Origin: Micavibrio sp. UBA5703
GTDB taxonomy: Bacteria > Pseudomonadota > Alphaproteobacteria > Micavibrionales > Micavibrionaceae
Reading direction: 5' to 3'
DNA length: 38,477 nt
NCBI GenBank assembly: GCA_002420015.1
Contig: DIHF01000016.1
Coordinates: forward strand, 1-38,477
Shown one piece after another: positions 7,837 to 14,307 of this stretch. The position numbers were made by a program, and so were the translations under genes. The notes under the pieces were generated by a model, which did not search any database, was not told where the DNA came from, and worked only from the letters and a program-made list of their open reading frames with translations. Within the stretch, counting starts at the first letter, position 1. Each line of letters opens with the position of its first letter.

Positions 7837-8337
7837 ATGAAACGCATCCGCCTTGGAAAAATCGCCGGCGCGCACGGTGTCAAAGGTCTGGTCAAAATCA
7901 GTTATTTTGGCGACGACCCAAAGGCGCTTGGCGGTTACGGACCGTTTTACACCGCCGAAACGGGAGATGAAAAAATATCCCTCACGCTCAAGGGCGCGTC
8001 CGGCAAACACTTGCTCGCCGCCGCCCAGGGGGTCGATGAGAAAAATGCCGCCGATGCCCTGAACGGCACGGAGCTGTGGGTTGAGCGCGCCGCCCTGCCC
8101 GCCCCGCCGCAAGGCCAGTATTACATCGAAGACCTCATCGGCCTGAAGGCGCTGGATAATAAGGACGGCGCGGAAATCGGCACCGTTACCGCCGTCCAGA
8201 ATTTCGGCGCGGGCGATTTGCTGGAGATCAAACCCAAAGGACAGGAATCTTTCTTTCTGGTCCTTACCAAAGAAAATGTGCCGGACGTTGCCATTGAGCA
8301 CGGCTATATTAAAATCGAAAGACCGGAAGAAATATAA
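7837..8337 (+). CDS. rimM: Ribosome maturation factor RimM
   Basis: Binds ribosomal protein S19 and helps 30S head maturation. The 166-aa protein has the expected opening KRIRLGKIAGAHGVKGLVKI (N-terminal RimM domain, about 1-85). The PRC-barrel half contains YYIEDLIGLKALD and ends with VPDVAIEHGYIKIERP. Length matches the family (about 160-180). No Shine-Dalgarno sequence precedes the ATG at 7837: the upstream bases are the right arm of repeat A5 plus TAAAAC. The stop TAA abuts the ATG of the next gene (TAAATG). Confidence 0.95.
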   Translation: MKRIRLGKIAGAHGVKGLVKISYFGDDPKALGGYGPFYTAETGDEKISLTLKGASGKHLLAAAQGVDEKNAADALNGTELWVERAALPAPPQGQYYIEDLIGLKALDNKDGAEIGTVTAVQNFGAGDLLEIKPKGQESFFLVLTKENVPDVAIEHGYIKIERPEEI

Positions 8338-8886
8338 ATGAACGAACCAACCGCACCCAAAAAACAAAAAAAGCCGCCGGCCTATGTACTGGTCGGATTG
8401 CCGGGCAGCGGCAAAAGCACATGGGCAAAAAACCATCCGGCGCGGCTGCCTATCGCCTCGGGCGATGTCTTCCTTGAGGAATTTGCGCGCAAGGACGGCA
8501 TCACCTATGCCGAGGCGTTCAAGAAATACTACAAGAAATCCGTCGCCCTGATGAAAAAGCGCGTGGGCGAGCTTGTCGATGCGGGCGGCCCCTTCATCTG
8601 GGACCAGACCAATCTGGAGCGCAAAGAGCGCGACGGCATCTATGGCCGCCTCCACAAAACGCACGAGGTTATTTTCGTCTGCTTTCTGGTGCCGCTGGAT
8701 GTGTGCCTCGCGCAGCACAAAAAGCGTCAGGCCAAAGGCCGCGACGGCGGCGACGTCGTCGACGAAAAGCGCATCCGCTATCTGGCAAGCCTGACCGAAT
8801 TTCCGGTCAAGGGCGACAAATGCGACAAGATCGTCAATATCATCCACCCGGAGTGGAAAAGACCGGAGCGGAAAAAAGAGTCATGA
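8338..8886 (+). CDS. P-loop kinase-like ATPase (polynucleotide kinase/zeta-toxin-like fold)
   Basis: The 182-aa protein has Walker A GLPGSGKST (20-28) soon after a Lys-rich start, an ASGDVFLEEFA segment (about 40-50) that would position the nucleotide acceptor, and FIWDQTNLERKER (87-99). That last motif has the D-x-T-N pattern of small AAA_33/polynucleotide-kinase-like P-loop proteins. A Lys/Arg-rich stretch near 125-135 could form the lid. No substrate can be assigned: nucleic-acid 5' ends, a small metabolite or a protein are all possible. It is translationally coupled on both sides (TAAATG with rimM, ATGA with trmD), placing it inside the rimM-trmD operon where many bacteria have nothing. 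Confidence 0.8.
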   Translation: MNEPTAPKKQKKPPAYVLVGLPGSGKSTWAKNHPARLPIASGDVFLEEFARKDGITYAEAFKKYYKKSVALMKKRVGELVDAGGPFIWDQTNLERKERDGIYGRLHKTHEVIFVCFLVPLDVCLAQHKKRQAKGRDGGDVVDEKRIRYLASLTEFPVKGDKCDKIVNIIHPEWKRPERKKES

Positions 8887-9611
8887 CTTGGCACGTCAAC
8901 ATCCTCACCCTCTTCCCCGATATGTTTCCGGGGTGTCTGGGGCAATCCCTCAGCGGCAAGGCGCTGGAGAAAGGCATATGGTCTTTCAAAACGGTCAACA
9001 TCCGCGACTTCGGCGAGGGCGTGCATAAATCCGTGGACGACACCCCCTATGGCGGCGGCGCGGGCATGGTGATGCGCGCCGATGTGATCGAGAAGGCGCT
9101 GCTGAGCCTCGACGCCCCCGGCTCCCGGAAAATATACCTCTCCCCCCGAGGAAAGCCCCTGACGCAGAAACTCGCGCAGGAACTGTCGGAAACGCCGGAA
9201 ATCACCCTCCTTTGTGGCCGTTATGAGGGCGTGGACCAGCGCCTCCTGGATGCCCACGACCTTGAGGAAATCTCCATCGGCGATTACGTCCTTTCGGGCG
9301 GCGAGCCGGCGGCGCTGATCCTGATGGATGCCTGTATCCGCCTGCTTCCCGGCGTTCTTGGTAATATGGAAACACCTGTGGAGGAAAGTTTCACGGAAAA
9401 CAGGCTCGAATACCCCCACTATACCCGCCCGGCCAAGTGGACCGCCGCCGACGGAAAAACCTGGGAAGTCCCTGCCGTCCTGCAATCGGGCGACCACGCC
9501 AAAATCAAGGCCTGGCGGGCCGAACAGTCTGAAAACATTACAAAGGCCAGACGGCCGGACCTTTTAACCACAGAGGCCACAGAGAAAAAGAAGAGAAACA
9601 CGGAGTATTAA
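8883..9611 (+). CDS. trmD: tRNA (guanine37-N1)-methyltransferase TrmD
   Basis: Makes m1G37 in tRNAs to prevent frameshifting, using a knotted SPOUT fold. The 242-aa product opens MTWHVNILTLFPDMFPG. It has YGGGAGMVMRADV (about 57-69), LCGRYEGVDQRLL (about 108-120) and SIGDYVLSGGEPAA (about 130-143), the SAM-binding knot. The ATG at 8883 overlaps the upstream stop as ATGA; longer upstream frames are shadows. After KARRPDLL the last 15 residues (LTTEATEKKKRNTEY) are coded by the left arm of an A-family repeat, so the original stop has probably been replaced. Confidence 0.96.
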   Translation: MTWHVNILTLFPDMFPGCLGQSLSGKALEKGIWSFKTVNIRDFGEGVHKSVDDTPYGGGAGMVMRADVIEKALLSLDAPGSRKIYLSPRGKPLTQKLAQELSETPEITLLCGRYEGVDQRLLDAHDLEEISIGDYVLSGGEPAALILMDACIRLLPGVLGNMETPVEESFTENRLEYPHYTRPAKWTAADGKTWEVPAVLQSGDHAKIKAWRAEQSENITKARRPDLLTTEATEKKKRNTEY

Positions 9612-9656
9612 TCCAAAACCCTCTGTGAACTCCTTAAACTCTGTGCGCTCCGTGGT
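9566..9656. repeat. A-family inverted repeat A6, overlapping the trmD 3' end
   Basis: The left arm begins AACCACAGAGGCCACAGAG at 9566, inside the trmD reading frame, and runs to about 9605. The right arm, CTCTGTGAACTCC... at 9621, ends CTCCGTGGT at 9656. The trmD stop codon (9609-9611) lies in the loop. Confidence 0.8.
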
Positions 9657-9665
9657 AAAAAAAAC

Positions 9666-9694
9666 TTGTACAAACACAGCAATAACTATATAAA
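9666..9694 (+). promoter_or_regulatory. Candidate sigma70 promoter for rplS
   Basis: TTGTAC (9666-9671), 17-base spacer, TATAAA (9689-9694). The -10 box matches 5 of 6 consensus bases and the -35 box 3 of 6. It lies just outside repeat A6. Transcription from near 9701 would give an 85-base leader before rplS, allowing rplS expression independent of the upstream operon. Prediction from sequence only. Confidence 0.5.
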
Positions 9695-9732
9695 TCGCCC
9701 TGAATTTGGATTAACCCCGTAAAAAAGATAAT

Positions 9733-9767
9733 GGAACCGCCGGGTTTTTTAACCTGATTTCGGGTTC
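9733..9767 (+). promoter_or_regulatory. Possible structured leader of rplS
   Basis: Alternating complementary blocks GGAACC, CGGGTT, TTAACC and CGGGTTC allow mutually exclusive hairpins: an outer GAACC with GGGTTC, or a local GGTT with AACC. The segment ends about 18 bases before the rplS start. This could be an autoregulatory ribosomal-protein leader, but no known motif was recognised. Confidence 0.3.
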
Positions 9768-9785
9768 TGATAAGGGAAAAAAGCG

Positions 9786-10271
9786 ATGAACGTAGTACAG
9801 AAATTCGAAGCCAAGCAGTTTGAAAAACTCAAGGCTTCCAAACATGTCCCCAATTTTAACCCCGGCGACACCGTCAAGGTCAACGTCCGCATTAAAGAAG
9901 GCACGCGCGAGCGTATCCAGGCTTACGAAGGCGTCTGCATCGCCCGCGAAGGCAGCGGCGTAAATGAAAGTTTCACCGTCCGCAAGATCAGCGCCGGCGA
10001 AGGCGTCGAGCGCGTGTTCCCGCTCTGGAGCAATCGTATAGACTCAATCGAACTGGTAAGACGCGGATCGGTGCGCCGCGCCAAGCTGTACTACCTGCGC
10101 GACCTGCGCGGCAAGTCGGCCCGTATTATCGAGCGCACGACCGGCCACGGTCTTGAGGAAGATGCTGATGCAACGCCTCAGCCCGAGAAAAAGGCCAAGC
10201 GCGAAAAGCCCCAGAAGGACGAAGCCGCCGCCAAGCCTAAAAAGGCCCCGGCCCAGCCTAAGAAGAAGTAA
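9786..10271 (+). CDS. rplS: Large ribosomal subunit protein bL19
   Basis: 50S protein at the subunit interface. The 161-aa product has the family core in the first 120 residues (FNPGDTVKVNVRIKEGTRERIQAYEGVCIA, then RKISAGEGVERVFPLWS and RGSVRRAKLYYLRDLRGKSARI). A Lys/Pro/Ala-rich tail of about 40 residues ends in PKKK; E. coli L19 is 115 aa. AAGGGA lies 8-13 bases before the ATG. It is the last gene of the ffh-rplS run and probably has its own promoter at 9666-9694. Confidence 0.97.
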   Translation: MNVVQKFEAKQFEKLKASKHVPNFNPGDTVKVNVRIKEGTRERIQAYEGVCIAREGSGVNESFTVRKISAGEGVERVFPLWSNRIDSIELVRRGSVRRAKLYYLRDLRGKSARIIERTTGHGLEEDADATPQPEKKAKREKPQKDEAAAKPKKAPAQPKKK

Positions 10272-10282
10272 GCCAGCAATTT

Positions 10283-10322
10283 CGTCATCCCGGATAAGCG
10301 CTTCGCGCTTTCCGAGGTGACG
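10283..10322. repeat. D-type palindromic element, copy D2 (40 bp)
   Basis: CGTCATCCCGGA...TCCGAGGTGACG with an internal AAGCGCTTCGCGCTT hairpin. It lies between the convergent rplS and the 41-aa small ORF, where it could act as a shared transcript end, although no T-tract follows. Confidence 0.65.
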
Positions 10323-10345
10323 ATGTTGGAAATTGAGTCTGGCCC

Positions 10346-10471
10346 CTAGCAACCGAGTTTCGGTACGTTGCACGCCTCTACCTCTGCGGCAATGTGGCCA
10401 CTGAGGGCCGCTGTAATCGGATACCCCGACGAGTTAACTTCCTTAAAAACACCCTTTAATGAACTGACCAT
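10346..10471 (-). CDS. 41-aa small protein of unknown function
   Basis: Reads MVSSLKGVFKEVNSSGYPIT at the start and ends ACNVPKLGC before a TAG at 10346-10348. The ATG at 10471 follows AGGAGG with a five-base spacer, the strongest Shine-Dalgarno sequence in the window, which is the main reason to believe the gene is real. It starts 35 bases after the stop of the 188-aa orphan on the same strand, so the two probably form one transcript. It has two cysteines (the last residue and one about eight before it), no membrane segment and no recognised family. Alternatively it could be the remnant of a longer gene. Confidence 0.55.
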   Translation of the reverse strand: MVSSLKGVFKEVNSSGYPITAALSGHIAAEVEACNVPKLGC

Positions 10472-10506
10472 TATTTCCTCCTCTATTTCACAAAAATACG
10501 TTCGAC

Positions 10507-11073
10507 TCAGAAAAAATCTTTCTGCAGGACCGGTGTCTCCAGTTTAAAACCGTGGCCCCGCACGTCCTTGTCTATGTTGTACAAACGAAAACCCATTGCC
10601 CCCTCAACTTCAGCCAGCCTGAGTGACTGCGTGCGCAGATCTTCAATTTTTTCATACACCTCTCTGCTTGTATCTTCATATTCGATGCTCCCGATCTTGA
10701 CCTGCATATCGAGCAAATAAGTGGGGGATGCCAATGAAGTCGAAGGGAGATGCCCCTTGGCCATTCCGTGTTCCGATGCCTCGTTGAATATCTTTTCAGC
10801 TTTTTGCAAAAGCTCTGCGCGCCTTACGGGAATGCCCGCCATATCCGCCTTGTAATCATCCAGCGTGCGGATTGGCTTCTTGCCGTATTTCTCGTCAAAT
10901 TTCTCCGCCGAGTAGCTGACCGCATCCATACCGGGCAAAATACCCGTCCTTTCATGTACGATACGGGTGCCATCGCTCTTCTTGTCCAGAAGCAACGGCT
11001 CCTCGTACACTTTATCGGCCTCGTCTTTTAACAGGCCCGCAAACTTATCGAAGTATTCTGTAAGCACACCCAT
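10507..11073 (-). CDS. Hypothetical protein, 188 aa, unknown family
   Basis: Not recognised. The product is charged, mostly helical by composition and lacks a signal peptide or membrane segment. An acidic N-terminal part (GLLKDEADKVYEEP) is followed by a Lys/Glu-rich middle (about 60-110) and a helical region (SREVYEKIEDLRTQSLRLAEVEGAMGF) before the end HGFKLETPVLQKDFF. I chose the ATG at 11073, which has GAGGG eight bases upstream; an in-frame GTG six bases earlier sits too close to that site. It is divergent from leuC across 114 bases and is followed by the 41-aa small ORF. Confidence 0.75.
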   Translation of the reverse strand: MGVLTEYFDKFAGLLKDEADKVYEEPLLLDKKSDGTRIVHERTGILPGMDAVSYSAEKFDEKYGKKPIRTLDDYKADMAGIPVRRAELLQKAEKIFNEASEHGMAKGHLPSTSLASPTYLLDMQVKIGSIEYEDTSREVYEKIEDLRTQSLRLAEVEGAMGFRLYNIDKDVRGHGFKLETPVLQKDFF

Positions 11074-11105
11074 AATCACACCCTCTACTACCTTATTCTC
11101 TTGAA

Positions 11106-11134
11106 TTGACAGCGTTTCTTGTTATCTGTTTAAT
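11106..11134 (+). promoter_or_regulatory. Sigma70-like promoter for leuC
   Basis: TTGACA (11106-11111), a 17-base spacer, then TTTAAT (11129-11134): a perfect -35 box, 5 of 6 for the -10 box, and optimal spacing. The predicted start near 11141 gives a 47-base leader. No leader peptide with leucine codons is visible, so attenuation of the classic leu type is not supported. Confidence 0.7.
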
Positions 11135-11187
11135 GCCAATTCCGTAGCTTCACGGTATACCGCAAAGATTAAATAAGTATTAAGGCC

Positions 11188-12591
11188 ATGAAAAAACCGC
11201 GTACGTTGTTCGAAAAAATCTGGGACGGTCATGTCGTCCATAAACAGGACGACGGCACCTGCCTGATCTATATCGACCGCCATCTGGTCCATGAAGTTAC
11301 GAGTCCTCAGGCCTTTGAGGGGCTGCGCGCCGCCGGACGCAAAGTCCGCCGCCCGGATGCAACGCTGGCCGTGGCCGACCACAACGTCCCCACGACCGAC
11401 CGCCGCTTGGGGATCAAAGAAGAGGAAAGCCGCATACAGGTCGACACCCTGCGCGAGAACTGCGCTGAATTCGGCGTGACGCTTTTTGATATGGACGACA
11501 AGCGTCAAGGCATCGTCCACGTCATCGGGCCGGAGCAAGGCTTCACCCAGCCCGGCATGACCATCGTTTGCGGCGACAGCCATACATCCACCCACGGCGC
11601 GTTTGGCGCGCTAGCCTTCGGCATCGGCACCTCCGAGGTCGAACATGTGCTGGCCACGCAAACGCTGATCCAGAAACCCGCCAAAAACATGCGTATCACC
11701 GTCAATGGGACATTAGGCGCGGGCATCACACCCAAAGACGTGGCCCTTGCGATCATCGGCAAGATCGGCACGGCCGGCGGCAACGGGCATGTCATCGAAT
11801 ATGCTGGCGACGTGTTCAAAGCCATGAGCATGGAAGGCCGCATGAGCGTGTGCAACATGTCGATCGAAGCGGGCGCGCGCGCCGGGCTTGTTGCGCCCGA
11901 TGAAACGACCTTCGCCTATATCAAGGGCCGCCCGATGGCCCCCGCCGGAGAAAACTGGAACAACGCCGTCGCCTATTGGAAGACTCTGCCCTCCGATCCC
12001 GGCGCAACCTACGACAAGGAAGTCACGCTGGATGCGGCGGAGATTGCGCCGATTGTGACATGGGGAACCTCGCCGCAGGACGTAGTGGCGATCACCGGAA
12101 AAGTCCCCGACCCCGCCGATTATTCCGATCCCAACCGCAAGGCCGCCGTGGCGCGGTCACTCGAATATATGGGCCTCAAACCCGGCATGAACATGACCGA
12201 CATTGAAATCGACACCGTCTTCATCGGCTCCTGCACCAATTCGCGGATCGAAGATCTGCGCGAAGTCGCCAAAGTGGCCAAAGGCAAAAAAGTTGCGACT
12301 GGTATCCGCGCCCTCATCGTCCCCGGCTCCGGCCTTGTGAAAGAACAGGCCGAAAAAGAAGGGCTTGATAAGATTTTTGTCGAGAGCGGTTTTGAATGGC
12401 GCGAGCCGGGATGCTCGATGTGCCTTGCAATGAACGCTGACAAGCTTGAACCGGGCGAGCGCTGCGCCTCCACCTCCAACCGCAACTTCGAAGGGCGGCA
12501 AGGGCGCGGCGGGCGCACACATCTTCTCTCCCCCGCTATGGCCGCCGCGGCAGCCATCAAAGGGCGGCTTGCGGATGTGCGGGATTTGTAA
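11188..12591 (+). CDS. leuC: 3-isopropylmalate dehydratase, large subunit
   Basis: With LeuD isomerises 2- to 3-isopropylmalate in leucine synthesis, using a 4Fe-4S cluster. The 467-aa length equals the family norm (E. coli 466). The three cluster cysteines are C349 (GSCTNSR), C409 and C412 (GCSMC). VCGDSHTSTHGAFGALAFGIGTSEVEH (about 128-154) is the aconitase-superfamily signature and RNFEGRQGRGGRTHLLSP lies near the end. AAGG precedes the ATG. Unlike the common leuCD arrangement, leuD lies 3 kb downstream beyond five unrelated genes. Confidence 0.97.
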   Translation: MKKPRTLFEKIWDGHVVHKQDDGTCLIYIDRHLVHEVTSPQAFEGLRAAGRKVRRPDATLAVADHNVPTTDRRLGIKEEESRIQVDTLRENCAEFGVTLFDMDDKRQGIVHVIGPEQGFTQPGMTIVCGDSHTSTHGAFGALAFGIGTSEVEHVLATQTLIQKPAKNMRITVNGTLGAGITPKDVALAIIGKIGTAGGNGHVIEYAGDVFKAMSMEGRMSVCNMSIEAGARAGLVAPDETTFAYIKGRPMAPAGENWNNAVAYWKTLPSDPGATYDKEVTLDAAEIAPIVTWGTSPQDVVAITGKVPDPADYSDPNRKAAVARSLEYMGLKPGMNMTDIEIDTVFIGSCTNSRIEDLREVAKVAKGKKVATGIRALIVPGSGLVKEQAEKEGLDKIFVESGFEWREPGCSMCLAMNADKLEPGERCASTSNRNFEGRQGRGGRTHLLSPAMAAAAAIKGRLADVRDL

Positions 12592-12627
12592 AGTCGATTA
12601 AATTGAGAACCCTACATTACCAAACAT

Positions 12628-12715
12628 CGTCATTGCACGGCTTGTCCGTGCAATCCATCCACCCCCGAACTTCGGCGAACAGGCGTGGATCACACGCATA
12701 AAGCGTGTGATGACG
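12628..12715. repeat. C-type element, copy C2 with a 28-bp extra hairpin module
   Basis: CGTCATTGCACGG... to ...GCGTGTGATGACG. It matches the 60-base copy at 36184 except for 28 extra bases between CCAT and GGAT, which include CCGAA/TTCGG and give a third, central hairpin. It lies between leuC and its terminator. Confidence 0.85.
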
Positions 12716-12763
12716 AAGTGTTTTATTGTTGTTTTAAAGGACAATAAAATACTTCCGTAAAAA

Positions 12764-12796
12764 ATAAAAAACCGGGCCTCAGCCCGGTTTTTTTTC
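12764..12796. terminator. Bidirectional intrinsic terminator between leuC and the 87-aa lipoprotein
   Basis: ACCGGGC (12771-12777), loop CTCA, GCCCGGT (12782-12788), flanked by an A-run on the left and eight T on the right, so it works for both converging genes. An AT-rich dyad TTTTATTGT/ACAATAAAA lies just upstream (about 12721-12749). Confidence 0.88.
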
Positions 12797-12809
12797 AAAC
12801 GCTTTATTC

Positions 12810-13073
12810 CTATTTTACGTCCGGAGTTATAGCGTCAACTCCCTTTTGTGTCGCACCATCAACACCTTCATTAAACTTTTTAACACCCTGGTCAACCTGT
12901 TGAACGCCTTGGTTAACCTTTTTCTGAGCGGCACCGGTTACACCACTCGTCACACGATTAACGGTGCGGTTTGCGGTATCCTGCGCCACGCGCTCCGCCA
13001 CATAACAACCCTCAACAGCCGCCGCGAAAGCAAGAGCAACAACTGCTGAAGCAACAGCATTATTCATACGCAT
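12810..13073 (-). CDS. Small lipoprotein-like protein, 87 aa
   Basis: Reads MRMNNAVASAVVALAFAAAV, then EGC: a signal peptide with a Cys at about 23 preceded by V-E-G, an imperfect lipobox. The mature part is hydrophilic and repetitive (AQKKVNQGVQQVDQGVKKFNEGVDG), suggesting a short helix with a repeat of about eight residues. The ATG at 13073 follows AAGGAGAG; a longer in-frame start at 13124 would destroy the signal peptide and bypass this site. It is probably exported and perhaps membrane-anchored. It shares its 5' region and N-terminal pattern with the next gene (13248-13679), suggesting divergent duplicates. Function unknown. Confidence 0.75.
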   Translation of the reverse strand: MRMNNAVASAVVALAFAAAVEGCYVAERVAQDTANRTVNRVTSGVTGAAQKKVNQGVQQVDQGVKKFNEGVDGATQKGVDAITPDVK

Positions 13074-13193
13074 AGAAACTCTCCTTAAATTAATTATAAA
13101 AACACAGATGCGGTTGTATGACAAAAAAAGAAAGTGTTCAAGAGATTACAGATTCAGTTTTAAAGAAGGTAACTATAGAAAATGTAGAACCAA

Positions 13194-13222
13194 TAAAAAA
13201 CCGGGCCTCGGCCCGGTTTCTT
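13194..13222 (-). terminator. Intrinsic terminator of the 143-aa lipoprotein gene
   Basis: CCGGGCC/GGCCCGG (13201-13217) with an A-run at 13195-13200 that becomes the T-tract on the minus strand. The stem is almost identical to the terminator at 12764-12796. Confidence 0.85.
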
Positions 13223-13247
13223 TCGATTATTTTTATTCTTGTTTTAA

Positions 13248-13679
13248 TTACGGACCAGTAGGTTCACATTTCTTGACGGTGCCATTTCCGGCAGATTGAA
13301 CAACTTTCAACACACCGGGGTCAGATATAGTAACGTAATCTATACCGGGCCTCTTGGTAACACCCGAAAAGGCCGCAGAGTTAGAGCCGCCATTGGCTAC
13401 TACAAAATTGTTAAACGCCTGTTCGGATTCAACTGTTTTACGCCCGTCATTGGCTATGTAACGATTGTTATCGTCGCGGCAACCAGCTTTGTTCAAGCCC
13501 TCTTGCACTTTCGCAACATATTCTGCAGTCTTTTTGTCAAAACCTGCTTGAAAAGATGCACCCATATTGCTTGCACTCACTACGGTATTACGCGCCACGG
13601 TGCCTGCTGTCTCACAACCAACACCTGTTAGCAACACCAGACCACCTACGGCAGAAACAAACTCTTTACTCATACGCAT
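13248..13679 (-). CDS. Small lipoprotein, 143 aa, unknown function
   Basis: Begins MRMSKEFVSAVGGLVLLTGVGC: a signal peptide with lipobox-like TGVGC, Cys at about 22, so the mature protein is probably lipidated. A helical segment follows (VARNTVVSASNMGASFQAGFDKKTAEYV). Two further cysteines (AGCRDD and KKCEPTGP) could form a periplasmic disulfide. The ATG at 13679 has AAGGAGA six bases upstream; a possible start at 13712 lacks this. N-terminal MRM...SAV, adjacency and the shared leader relate it to the 87-aa gene, but the mature domains differ. No family recognised. Confidence 0.75.
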   Translation of the reverse strand: MRMSKEFVSAVGGLVLLTGVGCETAGTVARNTVVSASNMGASFQAGFDKKTAEYVAKVQEGLNKAGCRDDNNRYIANDGRKTVESEQAFNNFVVANGGSNSAAFSGVTKRPGIDYVTISDPGVLKVVQSAGNGTVKKCEPTGP

Positions 13680-13726
13680 AAAAAATCTCCTTAAATACAT
13701 TAAAAAACACATGGGCGGTTGTATGA

Positions 13727-13753
13727 TAAAAAAAGGGGCCCCGCAAGCCCCTT
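13727..13753 (-). terminator. Intrinsic terminator downstream of the 102-aa secreted protein gene
   Basis: AAGGGGC (13733-13739) pairs with GCCCCTT (13747-13753), with an A-run to the left that is the T-tract on the minus strand. It lies just upstream of the leader of the 143-aa lipoprotein gene, isolating it from the gene above. Confidence 0.8.
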
Positions 13754-13785
13754 CTCCTGAATTATAGCTATTTGTATTAAGAATC

Positions 13786-13821
13786 CGTCATTGCGAAGCC
13801 CGCAGGGCTGAAGCAATCCAG
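13786..13821. repeat. B-type repeat, half element (B1)
   Basis: CGTCATTGCGAAGCCCGCAGGGCTGAAGCAATCCAG corresponds to the left half of the B elements at 16271 and 22474, with an AGCCC/GGGCT hairpin. The right half is absent. It directly precedes repeat A7. Confidence 0.7.
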
Positions 13822-13830
13822 TATTTTTTC

Positions 13831-13909
13831 ACCACAAAGAACACGAAGAATCACTAAGAAAAACACGTATTGTAAAAACTTAGTGTTTCTTAGTGGCGCT
13901 TAGTGGTTT
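13831..13909. repeat. A-like inverted repeat A7 (variant with CTTAGTG units)
   Basis: Left arm ACCACAAAGAACACGAAGAATCACTAAG... and right arm CTTAGTGTTTCTTAGTGGCGCTTAGTGGTT form an imperfect long hairpin immediately downstream of the 102-aa secreted protein's stop codon. It bridges the CACAGAG type and the AGTGATTT type at 7106. Confidence 0.7.
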
Positions 13910-13915
13910 AAAATT

Positions 13916-14224
13916 CTACAAACTAAAATCAAACGTCAACTGCACACCCGCCGCCGGAGCGATCGCGTTCAGTTCATCGGCGCTGATATCGTCGATCGCG
14001 TGTTCCGATTTATCCGCTTTCACAAACAAATTGAGCTTCGCGCCATCCGAAGACTTCGCCAGCCTGTAGGCCAGCCCCTGCCCGTCCTGAATGCTCTGGA
14101 TGGGCGCTTCTTCCTGATAAAACGCATGGCTTTCGTTATAGCCCGTCAGTTCCTGCGCCTGCAGCGACGATGCCGCCATCACGGCTGCTGCGGCAAAAGC
14201 CGCTATCAATAGCTTCTTGTTCAT
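13916..14224 (-). CDS. Small secreted/periplasmic protein, 102 aa
   Basis: Starts MNKKLLIAAFAAAAVMAASSLQAQE: a Sec signal peptide with a likely cut after LQA. The mature part of about 77 residues is acidic and ends VQLTFDFSL, a final aromatic-x-x pattern seen in proteins that fold near or into the outer membrane. With so short a chain, a single-domain periplasmic protein is more likely. GGAAGG precedes the ATG. No family recognised. It has its own terminator (13727-13753) and is divergent from the HD-domain gene. Confidence 0.75.
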   Translation of the reverse strand: MNKKLLIAAFAAAAVMAASSLQAQELTGYNESHAFYQEEAPIQSIQDGQGLAYRLAKSSDGAKLNLFVKADKSEHAIDDISADELNAIAPAAGVQLTFDFSL

Positions 14225-14307
14225 TCTCCACCTTCCATTATTGATTGTTTCTTATTTGTCAGTAACCCTGTGGATAGTGTAGTAGAGGATAGATAAAATT
14301 TTATGAA

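Noticed and set aside
7669..8847. Long minus-strand open frame of 392 codons over rimM and the kinase gene
   Set aside because: Shadow of two well-supported plus-strand genes. It has no ribosome-binding site or family features, and its tail is the C1 repeat and A5 arm.
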